64,000 bases of DNA, taken from Oceanospirillaceae bacterium. GTDB lineage: Bacteria; Pseudomonadota; Gammaproteobacteria; Pseudomonadales; Oceanobacteraceae. A program made the translations under genes and the position numbers. This document shows positions 17,368-24,909 of this stretch, piece after piece (position 1 is the first letter of the stretch; every line of letters starts with the position of its first letter). Location of the stretch: positions 26,945 to 90,944 of the forward strand of contig JACKOM010000009.1 in assembly GCA_024234265.1 (NCBI GenBank), read 5' to 3'. A model generated the notes under the pieces. It worked only from the letters and a program-made list of their open reading frames with translations. It was not told the DNA's origin and ran no database searches.

Positions 17368-17934
17368 ATGAAATTATTATCCGCAATATTATTTACAATC
17401 GTAATTGTTGGATGCTCTTCAATGCCTGGCATGCCCGGCTATATCGAGGTGACCAAATCTAGCTTTGACGGCTCAACCCAGATGACAATGGAACCGGCAT
17501 TTGTATATCGAAAAAATGATGGATTTAGCGGCAGTGACTTACAACTGTCTTTATTATGGCGCTCTGCCATGAAAACCAATGAAGTGGTATTAATCGCACA
17601 AGTTTCTGGTGCTCAAAGCATTGCTCGTGGCGAATCTCTACATTTCAACATTGACGGAAACATTGAAAGCCTTAAATCCATAGACGAATTAACCACCATC
17701 AATTATGAACCTGCCGTTTATTCCACTGTTTATATTCAGGGACAAAACACATCATCAAAACGATATGTCGTATCAAAACAATTCATAGATAAAATACTCA
17801 ACGCCTCTAACGTAAAAGTTAAATTGGAGTTATCTCAATCTTTTGTCGAAGGAATTTTTACAGACAAATCAGCCTCTTCAGCCAATGGTGCATTCAAAGA
17901 ATTTGTAGAAAAAGCCAAACTAAACGGCTACTAA
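17368..17934 (+). CDS. Orphan lipoprotein of unknown function
   Basis: 188 residues. A lipoprotein signal (MKLLSAILFTIVIVGCSS, lipobox VIVGC) is followed by a soluble domain with alternating polar/apolar residues that looks largely beta (for example LQLSLLWRSAMKTNEVVLIA). No catalytic motif and no family that I recognise. An AAAGGA ribosome site stands before the ATG. The gene and its flanks are clearly richer in A+T than the surrounding genes, and it is followed by its own terminator, so it may be a recent arrival. The only other nearby feature is the structured repeat downstream. Confidence 0.7.
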   Translation: MKLLSAILFTIVIVGCSSMPGMPGYIEVTKSSFDGSTQMTMEPAFVYRKNDGFSGSDLQLSLLWRSAMKTNEVVLIAQVSGAQSIARGESLHFNIDGNIESLKSIDELTTINYEPAVYSTVYIQGQNTSSKRYVVSKQFIDKILNASNVKVKLELSQSFVEGIFTDKSASSANGAFKEFVEKAKLNGY

Positions 17935-17983
17935 CATTCAACAAATAAATTCTGTTTTATATGATGTGCATTCTCGCCGATAT

Positions 17984-18009
17984 AGCTGTGATAACCTCAC
18001 AGCTTTTTT
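17984..18009 (+). terminator. Terminator of the orphan lipoprotein gene
   Basis: AGCTGTGA and TCACAGCT form an 8-bp stem with a five-base loop, followed by six T residues. Confidence 0.85.
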
Positions 18010-18059
18010 GCTTGTACCGTTTTATCACGGCGGTTAATGAAGAACACTTAATGCGAACT

Positions 18060-18530
18060 TGCTGCGCCGGTTTTTTAAAGCGACATAGCCCGCCGCTGGC
18101 ATGGATGCCAGCAAAGCGCCGGCGGAGCTAGGCAGGATGCCGAATGGCGCGTGGGCGTAATGACGCGCAGAAAAAAACGGGAACAAGCAGCAGTGTGAGC
18201 GAAGGAAGGGTCTGGGAAGCCCCTTCCCAGAAAAGAAAAAACGGGATTTTAAAGTCGTTTAATTCTGAAACGTCAAAGCAGAACTGCCTATCGTGGGGGG
18301 CTTGTACCCGTGCCGGGCACAGGCCCCCGTCACCCCGCTTTGAACGCAGCCGGGCGTTTGTCCTCACTCCAACAAAAAACATTCGCCCCCGCGCTATGGG
18401 GCATCCTGCCCTGGGGTCCCTCGCTTCGCCAGCATCCCTGCTGGCTCGGGCGTGTTTTTTGTTTGCGTTTCGGCGCCCTCGAGCGTTCATTGTGTGCTTA
18501 TCACAAACGACTGTTGTATCTGCGACATAT
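18060..18530. repeat. Structured GC-rich intergenic repeat of a widespread type
   Basis: No convincing gene lies between 18010 and 18657. Instead there is a strongly structured stretch: CTGGCATGGATGCCAG (18094-18109) forms the tip of a larger hairpin with CCGCCG and CGGCGG, and GGGAAGCCCCTTCCC near 18215 is another. Both strands are open for about 100 codons; the reverse reading (MNARGRRNANKKHARASRDA) is a chain I have seen translated from many unrelated loci in gammaproteobacteria, which marks it as a repeat rather than a protein. Base composition is well above that of the lipoprotein gene beside it. No second copy in this window. Confidence 0.5.
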
Positions 18531-18565
18531 AAAAAAACAGAGCCTCAAAAGAGGCCCTGTTTTTT
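18531..18565. terminator. Bidirectional terminator after moeA
   Basis: AAAAAACAG-A-GCCTC pairs with GAGGC-C-CTGTTTTTT, with A/T runs on both sides. It is the likely end of the moaB-moeA transcript. Confidence 0.8.
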
Positions 18566-18657
18566 GGGTGAAAAATTGTGAGGCAGCGGTGCGCTTACAC
18601 AGTTTTTATTCTCAAACTAACTCACATCCCTAGTCACTAGTTCCTAGTTTCTGCCAA

Positions 18658-19881
18658 CTAGCTTAACAGCTGGCTAAAACTGATATAGGGCACCAACTGG
18701 CCACGTTCAAATGTCTGGTCCAGTTCTAATATGGCAAAACCATCGGCCCAGCTGGCGGAGCTTAATACACCGCTGCTTTGGTTGGGATGTTTTTCCAGCA
18801 TTAACTGGCCATCTTTCTGCACAATACGCACGCGGTAATATTCGCGGCGTTTACCAGGTTTTTTCAGCTCAAAATCAATTGGCAATTGCAGGGGTGCTGA
18901 AGGTTTTTGTTTAACGCCCTGGCAGGCGAGTAAATAACCGCGCGCCACAATTAAAAAGGTAACAAATACCGCGCTGGGGTTACCGGGCAGGCCAATAAAC
19001 GGGGTTTGCCCTACGCGGCCAAACGCAAAGGGTTTGCCGGGTTTAATAGCCATGCGCCACAGGTTTAATTCACCCAATGCGCTGACAGCGGCTTTTACGT
19101 GGTCTTCTTCACCGACGCTCACGCCCCCTGAGCTGATAATCACATCGGCCTGTTCGGCGGCTGCGGCAAAGGCGTTGCGGGTAATAGCAAAATCATCGGC
19201 GAGGGTGCCTAAATCCAGCACATCAAATCCCATGGCCTGACACAGGCCAAGCAGGGTGTAACGGTTGCTGTTGTAAATTTGCCCCGGGGCGAGTGTTTCT
19301 CCGGGTTCACGGATTTCATCACCTGTGCTGATCAGGGCGATTTTAAGGCGGCGATATACGCTGACATTGGCCACACCGATAGAGGCCAGCAGGCCTAAAT
19401 CCTGGGGCTGTAATTTGCGGCCTTTTTCCAGCACCACCTGGCCGTGCTGAATATCCTGCCCGGCAGCGCGGATGTTATCACCGGCAATTAAATTCTTTTC
19501 GCAGATCAGCTGGTTATTGTCTTCGCGGCAGACCTCCTGCATCACCACCACATCGGCACCTTCGGGCACACTGGCGCCGGTGAAAATGCGCGCAACTGTG
19601 CCGGCCTGCAGGGGGGCAGGCGCAGCACCGGCGGGAATACGCTGGCTGATGGGCAGGGCTTTGCCCGGCTGGTAATCACACAGGCGCAGGGCGTAACCGT
19701 CCATGGCGCTGTTGTCAGCCGGCGGCACCTGCACGGCACTGGTAATATCCGCCGCCAGCACGCGGCCAAGGGCCTGGCCCACGGGCACATTTTCAGTTTG
19801 TGTAACGGCACGCACCTGCTGTTGCAGGGCGTTGATCATCTGGTCTACCGGCATTAAACCGGGGTGGTCGCAGCAGCTCAT
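18658..19881 (-). CDS. moeA: Molybdopterin molybdenumtransferase
   Basis: 407 residues. Domain blocks run in the family order: PVGQALGRVLAADITSAVQV, the catalytic NSAMDGYALR, a central MoCF-binding fold with TGDEI and SSGGVSVGEEDHV, the substrate-loop MAIKPGKPFAFGRVG and GLPGNPSAVFVTF, and a C-terminal beta domain. It inserts molybdenum into adenylylated molybdopterin. An upstream in-frame codon would add six residues, but the start at 19881 is supported by an ATGA overlap with the moaB stop. Second gene of the moaB-moeA operon. Confidence 0.95.
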   Translation of the reverse strand: MSCCDHPGLMPVDQMINALQQQVRAVTQTENVPVGQALGRVLAADITSAVQVPPADNSAMDGYALRLCDYQPGKALPISQRIPAGAAPAPLQAGTVARIFTGASVPEGADVVVMQEVCREDNNQLICEKNLIAGDNIRAAGQDIQHGQVVLEKGRKLQPQDLGLLASIGVANVSVYRRLKIALISTGDEIREPGETLAPGQIYNSNRYTLLGLCQAMGFDVLDLGTLADDFAITRNAFAAAAEQADVIISSGGVSVGEEDHVKAAVSALGELNLWRMAIKPGKPFAFGRVGQTPFIGLPGNPSAVFVTFLIVARGYLLACQGVKQKPSAPLQLPIDFELKKPGKRREYYRVRIVQKDGQLMLEKHPNQSSGVLSSASWADGFAILELDQTFERGQLVPYISFSQLLS

Positions 19882-20444
19882 GAACGTGGCCCACAGCAAT
19901 CAATACGGCCAGTGTTGTCACTGGCAGGCTTAATAATTAAATGCTCGACAAAATTACAGGGGCGGGTGCGGGCATCGAGCTGCTCGCGGATAATCATGCT
20001 CCACGCGGTTTTGCAGGCATTGGTGGAGCCCGGCATGCAGAACATCACAGTGCGGTTGGCCATGCCGGCAATCGCGCGGCTTTGTACGGTGGAGGTGCCG
20101 ATCTGCTCACGGCTGATCTGGCGGAAGAGTTCACCAAAACCGTCCACTTCTTTATCAAACAGGGGGCGGATAGCTTCCGGGGTGCTGTCGCGGGCGGTAA
20201 AACCCGTGCCGCCGGTAATCATAATCGCCTGCACACTGACATCGGCAATCCAGGCGGAGACAATTGCGCGCATCTGGTAAACATCGTCTTTGCAGATTTT
20301 ACGGTCGATCAGGGTGTGCCCTGCTTCCTGCAGGCCATCCACCAGGGCCTGGCCTGAGGTGTCAGTTTCCAGGGAACGGGTATCACTCACGGTGAGCACG
20401 GCAATGTTGAGGGCAACAAATTCTTTGGGGGTGTGGTGGGCCAT
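19878..20444 (-). CDS. moaB: Molybdenum cofactor biosynthesis protein B
   Basis: 188 residues, MoaB/Mog fold. ALNIAVLTVSDTRS is the first strand, ITGGTGFTARDSTPEA the substrate-binding loop, and MFCMPGSTNACKTAWSMII the C-terminal part that binds molybdopterin. In this family the protein adenylylates molybdopterin before MoeA acts (some MoaB proteins are inactive; key Asp and Ser residues are present here). Its stop overlaps the moeA start. A perfect FNR palindrome is 57 bases upstream of the ATG. Confidence 0.93.
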   Translation of the reverse strand: MAHHTPKEFVALNIAVLTVSDTRSLETDTSGQALVDGLQEAGHTLIDRKICKDDVYQMRAIVSAWIADVSVQAIMITGGTGFTARDSTPEAIRPLFDKEVDGFGELFRQISREQIGTSTVQSRAIAGMANRTVMFCMPGSTNACKTAWSMIIREQLDARTRPCNFVEHLIIKPASDNTGRIDCCGPRS

Positions 20445-20473
20445 AACTACCTCGGAATAAAACGGCTGGGCCT

Positions 20474-20514
20474 ATGGTAAAACAGAATGGCCTTTAACGC
20501 TTGATCAACATCAA
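20474..20514 (-). promoter_or_regulatory. FNR/Anr-activated promoter of moaB-moeA
   Basis: TTGATCAACATCAA (20501-20514) is a perfect 10/10 match to TTGATNNNNATCAA. On the minus strand the hexamer TACCAT (20479-20474) is centred 31 bases after the palindrome centre, the class II arrangement, and the leader would be about 22 bases. This predicts low-oxygen induction of the last cofactor steps. The palindrome could also serve the plus strand; see the small-RNA entry. Confidence 0.75.
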
Positions 20515-20547
20515 CGCCCTGCCCGTCTGTTAGGCCCACAATGAATT

Positions 20548-20661
20548 TGCCCTCGGGTGAGAACCCTTGGGCACGTAGGTGTCCGCCGTCCCCTCGTGGC
20601 GGATATTTCACGTGTGCTCATCGTAACCTTAACCCTCCCAGTTTTCTGCGAGGGTTTTTTT
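20548..20661 (+). ncRNA. Candidate FNR-linked small RNA, divergent from moaB
   Basis: The plus strand folds into three clear elements. Hairpin 1 (20548-20573) is nested: TGCCC/GGGCA outside, GGGT/ACCC inside, tetraloop GAGA. Hairpin 2 (20572-20614) has CACGT/ACGTG outside and CCGCC/GGCGG inside, with a C-rich loop GTCCCCTCGT that is complementary to a Shine-Dalgarno. Hairpin 3 (20631-20661) is a Rho-independent terminator, AACCCTC/GAGGGTT followed by seven T. No reading frame with a ribosome site is present. A CACAAT hexamer at 20537-20542 is centred 32 bases from the FNR palindrome and would start transcription near 20548. The family is not one I recognise. The following 250 bases up to 20918 show nothing further. 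Confidence 0.45.
20631..20661 (+). terminator. Rho-independent terminator on the plus strand, no gene before it
   Basis: AACCCTC (20631-20637) pairs with GAGGGTT (20650-20656), followed by a T-run to 20661. The minus strand has no T-run after this stem, so it stops a plus-strand transcript. Confidence 0.75.
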
Positions 20662-20918
20662 ATGGCTTTTGAACGCAATTTTTGAAGGCGTGCGGCGTTA
20701 GCAGATATTACAGCCATTAATCCACAGCACAAAAACCTGAATTACAAATCAGATTTTTAAGCACTATTGCCCAACATTTAAAAAATGCACTGAATGGGCA
20801 GACCGAAGACACAGGTAACAGATGGTTCTCGCCAAGTCACTCACATAAAGAACCATATTCCTTGCAAGGGGATATTTGAAAAACCACAGACAAAATCATT
20901 CGGCAGCAAAGTATGGGT

Positions 20919-21383
20919 TTAAATCCATCTGCGCACTTTCTGCCGGTAAACAACAAACTCGTCACCAAAAACTTTATCCAGGGCACGCTCTTCAGGAATG
21001 ATCTGAAATCGGGTGATATAAAGCGTAAACAACAGCGGCGCAATCAACCCGAACAGATTATTTAACGCCAAACATATCGCCAGCATCACCAGTAACATAC
21101 CAAGGTAAACAGGGTTACGTGATATAGCGAAAATTCCGGTATTTACCAGTGTGCTGGATGCAGCGGGATTTTTAGGGCTGCCGGTAGTGGCCGCCACGCG
21201 AAAAGCCCTGAAGGCAATAAAGATAATGCAGCCGCCTGCCACTGCAAAAACAAAAGCCATTAACCAGCGCAGCAAAGCTGTTAATGGCATTGGCTGAATA
21301 ATTACATTTAGCAGCAACATCAGTAAAAGATGGGCAAACCATACATAAGGCGGTGGGACTTTCAGTTCGAGACAGCGCATCAC
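20919..21383 (-). CDS. Isoprenylcysteine carboxyl methyltransferase (ICMT/PEMT) family membrane protein
   Basis: 154 residues with four or five membrane spans. The C-terminal half carries the family core: TLVNTGIFAISRNPVYLGM (SAM-binding His/Arg-Asn-Pro-x-Tyr block) and RFQIIPEERALDKVFGDEF followed by VYRQKVRRW. Such proteins methylate lipids or small hydrophobic substrates at the inner membrane; the substrate in bacteria is usually unknown. It is a single gene between the small-RNA region and rsmJ. Confidence 0.8.
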   Translation of the reverse strand: MMRCLELKVPPPYVWFAHLLLMLLLNVIIQPMPLTALLRWLMAFVFAVAGGCIIFIAFRAFRVAATTGSPKNPAASSTLVNTGIFAISRNPVYLGMLLVMLAICLALNNLFGLIAPLLFTLYITRFQIIPEERALDKVFGDEFVVYRQKVRRWI

Positions 21384-21443
21384 AATTTCCCTGTTATTTT
21401 TATGCGTTATGAATAGCTGCGTTTTTATCCGTTTGAATACGGT

Positions 21444-22247
21444 TTATTTTGCGGTCATGCCCTGATTTACATAAATATCAAAGCGGTTGGCCTTACCTTC
21501 AAGACTGATGCTGGGTTTTTGCCCATTTAAAAATGGGCTTTTACGCGGACGTTTAACCACCACCCGGTAGCGTGCAATCTGCAGCGCAAATGGCAGAAGT
21601 TCATCGGCATCATCATCACGCCCCACCAAACTGCGGAATACCTGCATGTTTTTTTTCACCTGCGCGGTATTTTTTTCATCGTGGGGGAACATGGGGTCTA
21701 AAAACACCACGTCAAATTGCTGCCCGTTGTTGATGGCCTGTTGCATAAATTGCACGGCGGGCATGGCATGTAATGTCATGCGTGTGGCAATCGCAACGCA
21801 CTCATCATCAAGCCGGGCCCTTTGCAGGCCGTCTTCTAATAATGCCGCAACCGCCGGGTTGCGTTCTGTCATGTCGAGGGTGCAGCCCAAACTGGCCAGC
21901 ATCAAACTGTCGGTGCCCATACCGGCGGTGGCATCATAAACATGCAGATTTTTTTTATGTTGCAGGCCGATAGCTTTGGCAATGGCCTGCCCCGCTCCGC
22001 CACCGTGTACACGCCGGTAAGCGGTGGCACCGCTGACAAAATCCACCCGCACAGGGCCGGGCGCATCCGCGCCCTGCTGTTGCAGATGCACGCCCTGTGC
22101 ATCGCAAATTAACAAAGCATCACAGGCCTCCCCCTGATGCAGGGGTAAACCGCTGCTCAAACTGAGGGCGGATGCAGCCGCCTGATATTCAGGGGCCGCA
22201 CTGATGGCGATTACGGCCTCAGGCAAACCAGCCGGCATACACACCAC
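21444..22247 (-). CDS. rsmJ: 16S rRNA (guanine-1516-N2)-methyltransferase
   Basis: 267 residues. VRVDFVSGATAYRRVHGGG and LHVYDATAGMGTDSLMLASL (SAM-binding motif I), then DVVFLDPMFPHDEKNTAQVKK as the catalytic DPMFP block, identify RsmJ (YhiQ). It methylates G1516 of 16S rRNA. The N-terminal 28 bases overlap the 3' end of uppP; a second ATG three codons downstream (22238) is an alternative start. Confidence 0.93.
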   Translation of the reverse strand: MVCMPAGLPEAVIAISAAPEYQAAASALSLSSGLPLHQGEACDALLICDAQGVHLQQQGADAPGPVRVDFVSGATAYRRVHGGGAGQAIAKAIGLQHKKNLHVYDATAGMGTDSLMLASLGCTLDMTERNPAVAALLEDGLQRARLDDECVAIATRMTLHAMPAVQFMQQAINNGQQFDVVFLDPMFPHDEKNTAQVKKNMQVFRSLVGRDDDADELLPFALQIARYRVVVKRPRKSPFLNGQKPSISLEGKANRFDIYVNQGMTAK

Positions 22248-23031
22248 CGATTAAAGCCACACCTAACAGCAGGCGATAAATCACAAACGGCTGCATGGAC
22301 ATGCGGGAAATAAACGCGAGGAAAAAGTGGATACACACATAAGCACTGATGGCAGATACCGCAACGCCCAAGGCGATGATCGACCAATGGGTTTGCACAC
22401 CCGCTTCAATCAGCTCTTTTATTTTTAAAGCACCGGCACAGAAAATCAGCGGCATGGATAAATAAAAGGAAAACTTAGCCGCCACATCACGCTGAAAGCC
22501 TAAAAATAATGCCGCTGTCATGGTGATACCAGAACGGGATGTGCCTGGTATTAAAGCCACAGCTTGGGCACAGGCAATAATTAATACGGATTTTAAATTC
22601 AGCGCCGACAGGCCCTTATCCAGATGTTTGTTTTTATCCGCCCAGCCCAGCAACAGACCAAATACGATGGTTGTAACACCAATCACCAATACAGAACGTA
22701 AATTGGCTTCAATAAAATCATTGAACAACATACCGGCCAAACCGGCGGGAATAGTGCCAATAATTACCCACCAGGCTAAACGGCCCTGTTCATTCATTTG
22801 CCGTTTAACTGTGCTCAGGTAAAAACCTTGTGCCATGCCGGCCACATCACGGCGGAAATACAACAACACGGCCATTAATGTGCCGACGTGCACCGCCACA
22901 TCAAACGCTAAACCCTGATCGGGCCAGCCTAACACCTGGGAAGGTAATATCAGGTGAGCAGAACTCGATATAGGTAAAAATTCAGTAAAACCTTGCAGCA
23001 GTGACAGCACGATGGCTTGCCAGATTTCCAT
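22219..23031 (-). CDS. uppP: Undecaprenyl-diphosphate phosphatase
   Basis: 270 residues with about eight membrane helices. The conserved blocks LLQGFTEFLPISSSAHLIL and CAQAVALIPGTSRSGITM contain the catalytic Glu, Ser and Arg of the BacA/UppP family. It dephosphorylates undecaprenyl pyrophosphate so that the lipid carrier of cell-wall synthesis can be reused. It lies between tsaB and rsmJ, 14 bases from tsaB. A DUF368 gene at the other end of the window is thought to act in the same carrier cycle. Confidence 0.95.
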   Translation of the reverse strand: MEIWQAIVLSLLQGFTEFLPISSSAHLILPSQVLGWPDQGLAFDVAVHVGTLMAVLLYFRRDVAGMAQGFYLSTVKRQMNEQGRLAWWVIIGTIPAGLAGMLFNDFIEANLRSVLVIGVTTIVFGLLLGWADKNKHLDKGLSALNLKSVLIIACAQAVALIPGTSRSGITMTAALFLGFQRDVAAKFSFYLSMPLIFCAGALKIKELIEAGVQTHWSIIALGVAVSAISAYVCIHFFLAFISRMSMQPFVIYRLLLGVALIGGVYAGWFA

Positions 23032-23045
23032 ATAAACCGCCTGTA

Positions 23046-23753
23046 TCAGGATTTTTGTTGTTGGTTGATGGTTTTCCAGTGACTCTGCTCACGCAGGTAC
23101 ACTAATTCGATTTCTTCCGGGGCAACCCCCTGACCCTGTTGCAGCATCACCTGCGCAGCAGGCAATAAATAACGGGCATGGGGCAGAATATCCGCAAATT
23201 GTTGCAGGGCGGCAGCACGAATTGCCGGGGCTAATGCATCACCCATTTGCCAGCCATTGCCTACACCCACCAAACCTGCGGGTAAATCATCCGCCCAGGG
23301 CTGGGCAGCAATGGCATCGATGCAATCTTCTTTCTGGGGTTGCATAAGGCCTGTGGCCCCATCAAAGGCATACAAACCAAAATAAAGTTCACTCATACGC
23401 GCATCGAGTATGGTGAGTACGTTTTGCACGCCGTGTTGCATATAGGTTTGCTGGGCCATGCCCTGCAAACTGGATACAGGCAACAGGGGAATATCCAGCG
23501 CAAAACCCAGGCCCTGGGCGGTAGCGGCGGCTATACGAATACCGGTAAAGGAACCGGGGCCTTTACCGAAAGCAACCCCCTGTAACTGATGTTTGTTAAT
23601 ACCCGCTTCACCCAATACTTCATCGAGCATGGGGTATAACACCTTGCTGTGGGCGCGGGGCGCATCGGTATAACGGCTGAAAGTATCTGCGCCGGATTGC
23701 AGGGCGACTGAACAGCCATCGGCAGCGGCATCTATGGCCAGAATAATGGACAT
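23046..23753 (-). CDS. tsaB: tRNA N6-threonylcarbamoyladenosine synthesis protein TsaB
   Basis: About 235 residues of the ASKHA fold. MSIILAIDAAADGCSVAL is the first strand and GVAFGKGPGSFTGIRIAAAT the signature block. It is the non-catalytic partner of TsaD in making t6A37 on tRNAs that read ANN codons. Two ATG codons are six bases apart; the second (23753) is preferred because GGGAAG sits directly on the first one and at normal distance from the second. Confidence 0.92.
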   Translation of the reverse strand: MSIILAIDAAADGCSVALQSGADTFSRYTDAPRAHSKVLYPMLDEVLGEAGINKHQLQGVAFGKGPGSFTGIRIAAATAQGLGFALDIPLLPVSSLQGMAQQTYMQHGVQNVLTILDARMSELYFGLYAFDGATGLMQPQKEDCIDAIAAQPWADDLPAGLVGVGNGWQMGDALAPAIRAAALQQFADILPHARYLLPAAQVMLQQGQGVAPEEIELVYLREQSHWKTINQQQKS

Positions 23754-23929
23754 TTTCATCTTCCCGGTTCGAAAAACTGGCGCATTCTAGCACTAACCCG
23801 CGGCCTGTGGTGCAGATGGTCGTGGCTTGTCCGAAAAACGTCTGACTTAGACCAATCCTTGTACAACTCTGCTACCTACACTGCCTGAGCTGGCCCCTCC
23901 AACAATAATAAAGTTAAGGAGCATCTCGG

Positions 23930-24874
23930 ATGCGTAACCTCTGCTCGTTAGTACTCGCTCTGGCCCTCTCTGGTTTAGGTATCAACACCCATGCAGCGTT
24001 GCCCGATAAAGCCACCGCAGCCGGTGACAGTATCACCATGGGTTTTGCCGCAAACTGCACTAAAAACCGTTATTTCTGGGATTTGTTCTGCTTATTAGGC
24101 GGCGATCAACCCCAGCATTCCTGGTTTGATGGCTGGAACACTTCGGTTACCAGTGTGCATGACCGCTACAAATTGCTCGATTCCACCATAGTGGCCAATA
24201 AAGATGCGGCCAAGTCCGGTTCGGAAATGTTAGGCGGCGATAATAATTTTGCGGTGCAAGCCAGCAAAATTGTGGCGCAAAGCCCTAAACCAGACCATGT
24301 GGAATTAATTTTGGGTGGTAATGACATCTGTAACCGTGATTGCACCGATGCCAGCCATTGCAGCAACCCTCTGTACACTGAAAGCCAGTGGCGTAATGCA
24401 GTACGTGCCGGCCTGGATACGTTAGTGCAGGGCCTGCCAACGGGTTCCACTGTGTTTTTAGGCTCAGTGCCACGGGTGCAGGATTTACGCGCCGCGGGTT
24501 TAGCCAAACAAAGCAGCAACAGCAGCGTGCGCTGTGAAAACGTATGGAGCAGTTATGATATCTGCACCATTGCCACCAGCGGCTCCACTTTAAATGGTGA
24601 AACCTCGGCATAACGTTTAGCGGCCATCAACGTTGCACAACGCCGTTATAATGAAATTCTGGCTGAAGAAGCCAGTGCCTATAACAGCAATAGCAATGGT
24701 AAAAACCCACAGGGTATTGAAGTGGTAGCGGATTATGTAAATGAATCCACCCCTTCAACCGGCACAACCACATTTGGTAAAGATGATATTGATGGCGGTG
24801 ATTGTTTCCACCCAAGCCTGCAGGGGCAGAATAAAATCTCCCAGGTGATGTGGAATAATAATCCCGACCGTTAA
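23930..24874 (+). pseudogene. Secreted SGNH/GDSL hydrolase, interrupted by an in-frame TAA
   Basis: Signal peptide at residues 1-22 (ending THA), then AAGDSITMG with the catalytic serine and LILGGNDICNRDC with the oxyanion Asn. The frame stops at TAA 24611-24613 after residue 227. In exactly the same frame it continues RLAAINVAQRRYNEILAEEA and reaches GDCFHPSLQGQ near residue 291-298, the Asp-x-x-His block of the family, ending at a second stop at 24872-24874. One base change (for example CAA or GAA to TAA) explains the break. The truncated product lacks its catalytic Asp and His. If read through it would be a 314-residue esterase with several Cys, probably secreted. Confidence 0.8.
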
Positions 24875-24909
24875 TCTGCAAATTAAATAAACGGAGCCAG
24901 CCAGGAGCC

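Noticed and set aside
18128..18581. Two opposed ORFs of 120 and 145 codons
   Set aside because: Both come from the structured repeat; neither has a ribosome site or a normal composition.
20511..20732. 73-codon minus-strand ORF overlapping the FNR site and the candidate small RNA
   Set aside because: Arg/Thr-rich chain without ribosome site, ending inside the FNR palindrome; the hairpins and the plus-strand terminator explain the region better.
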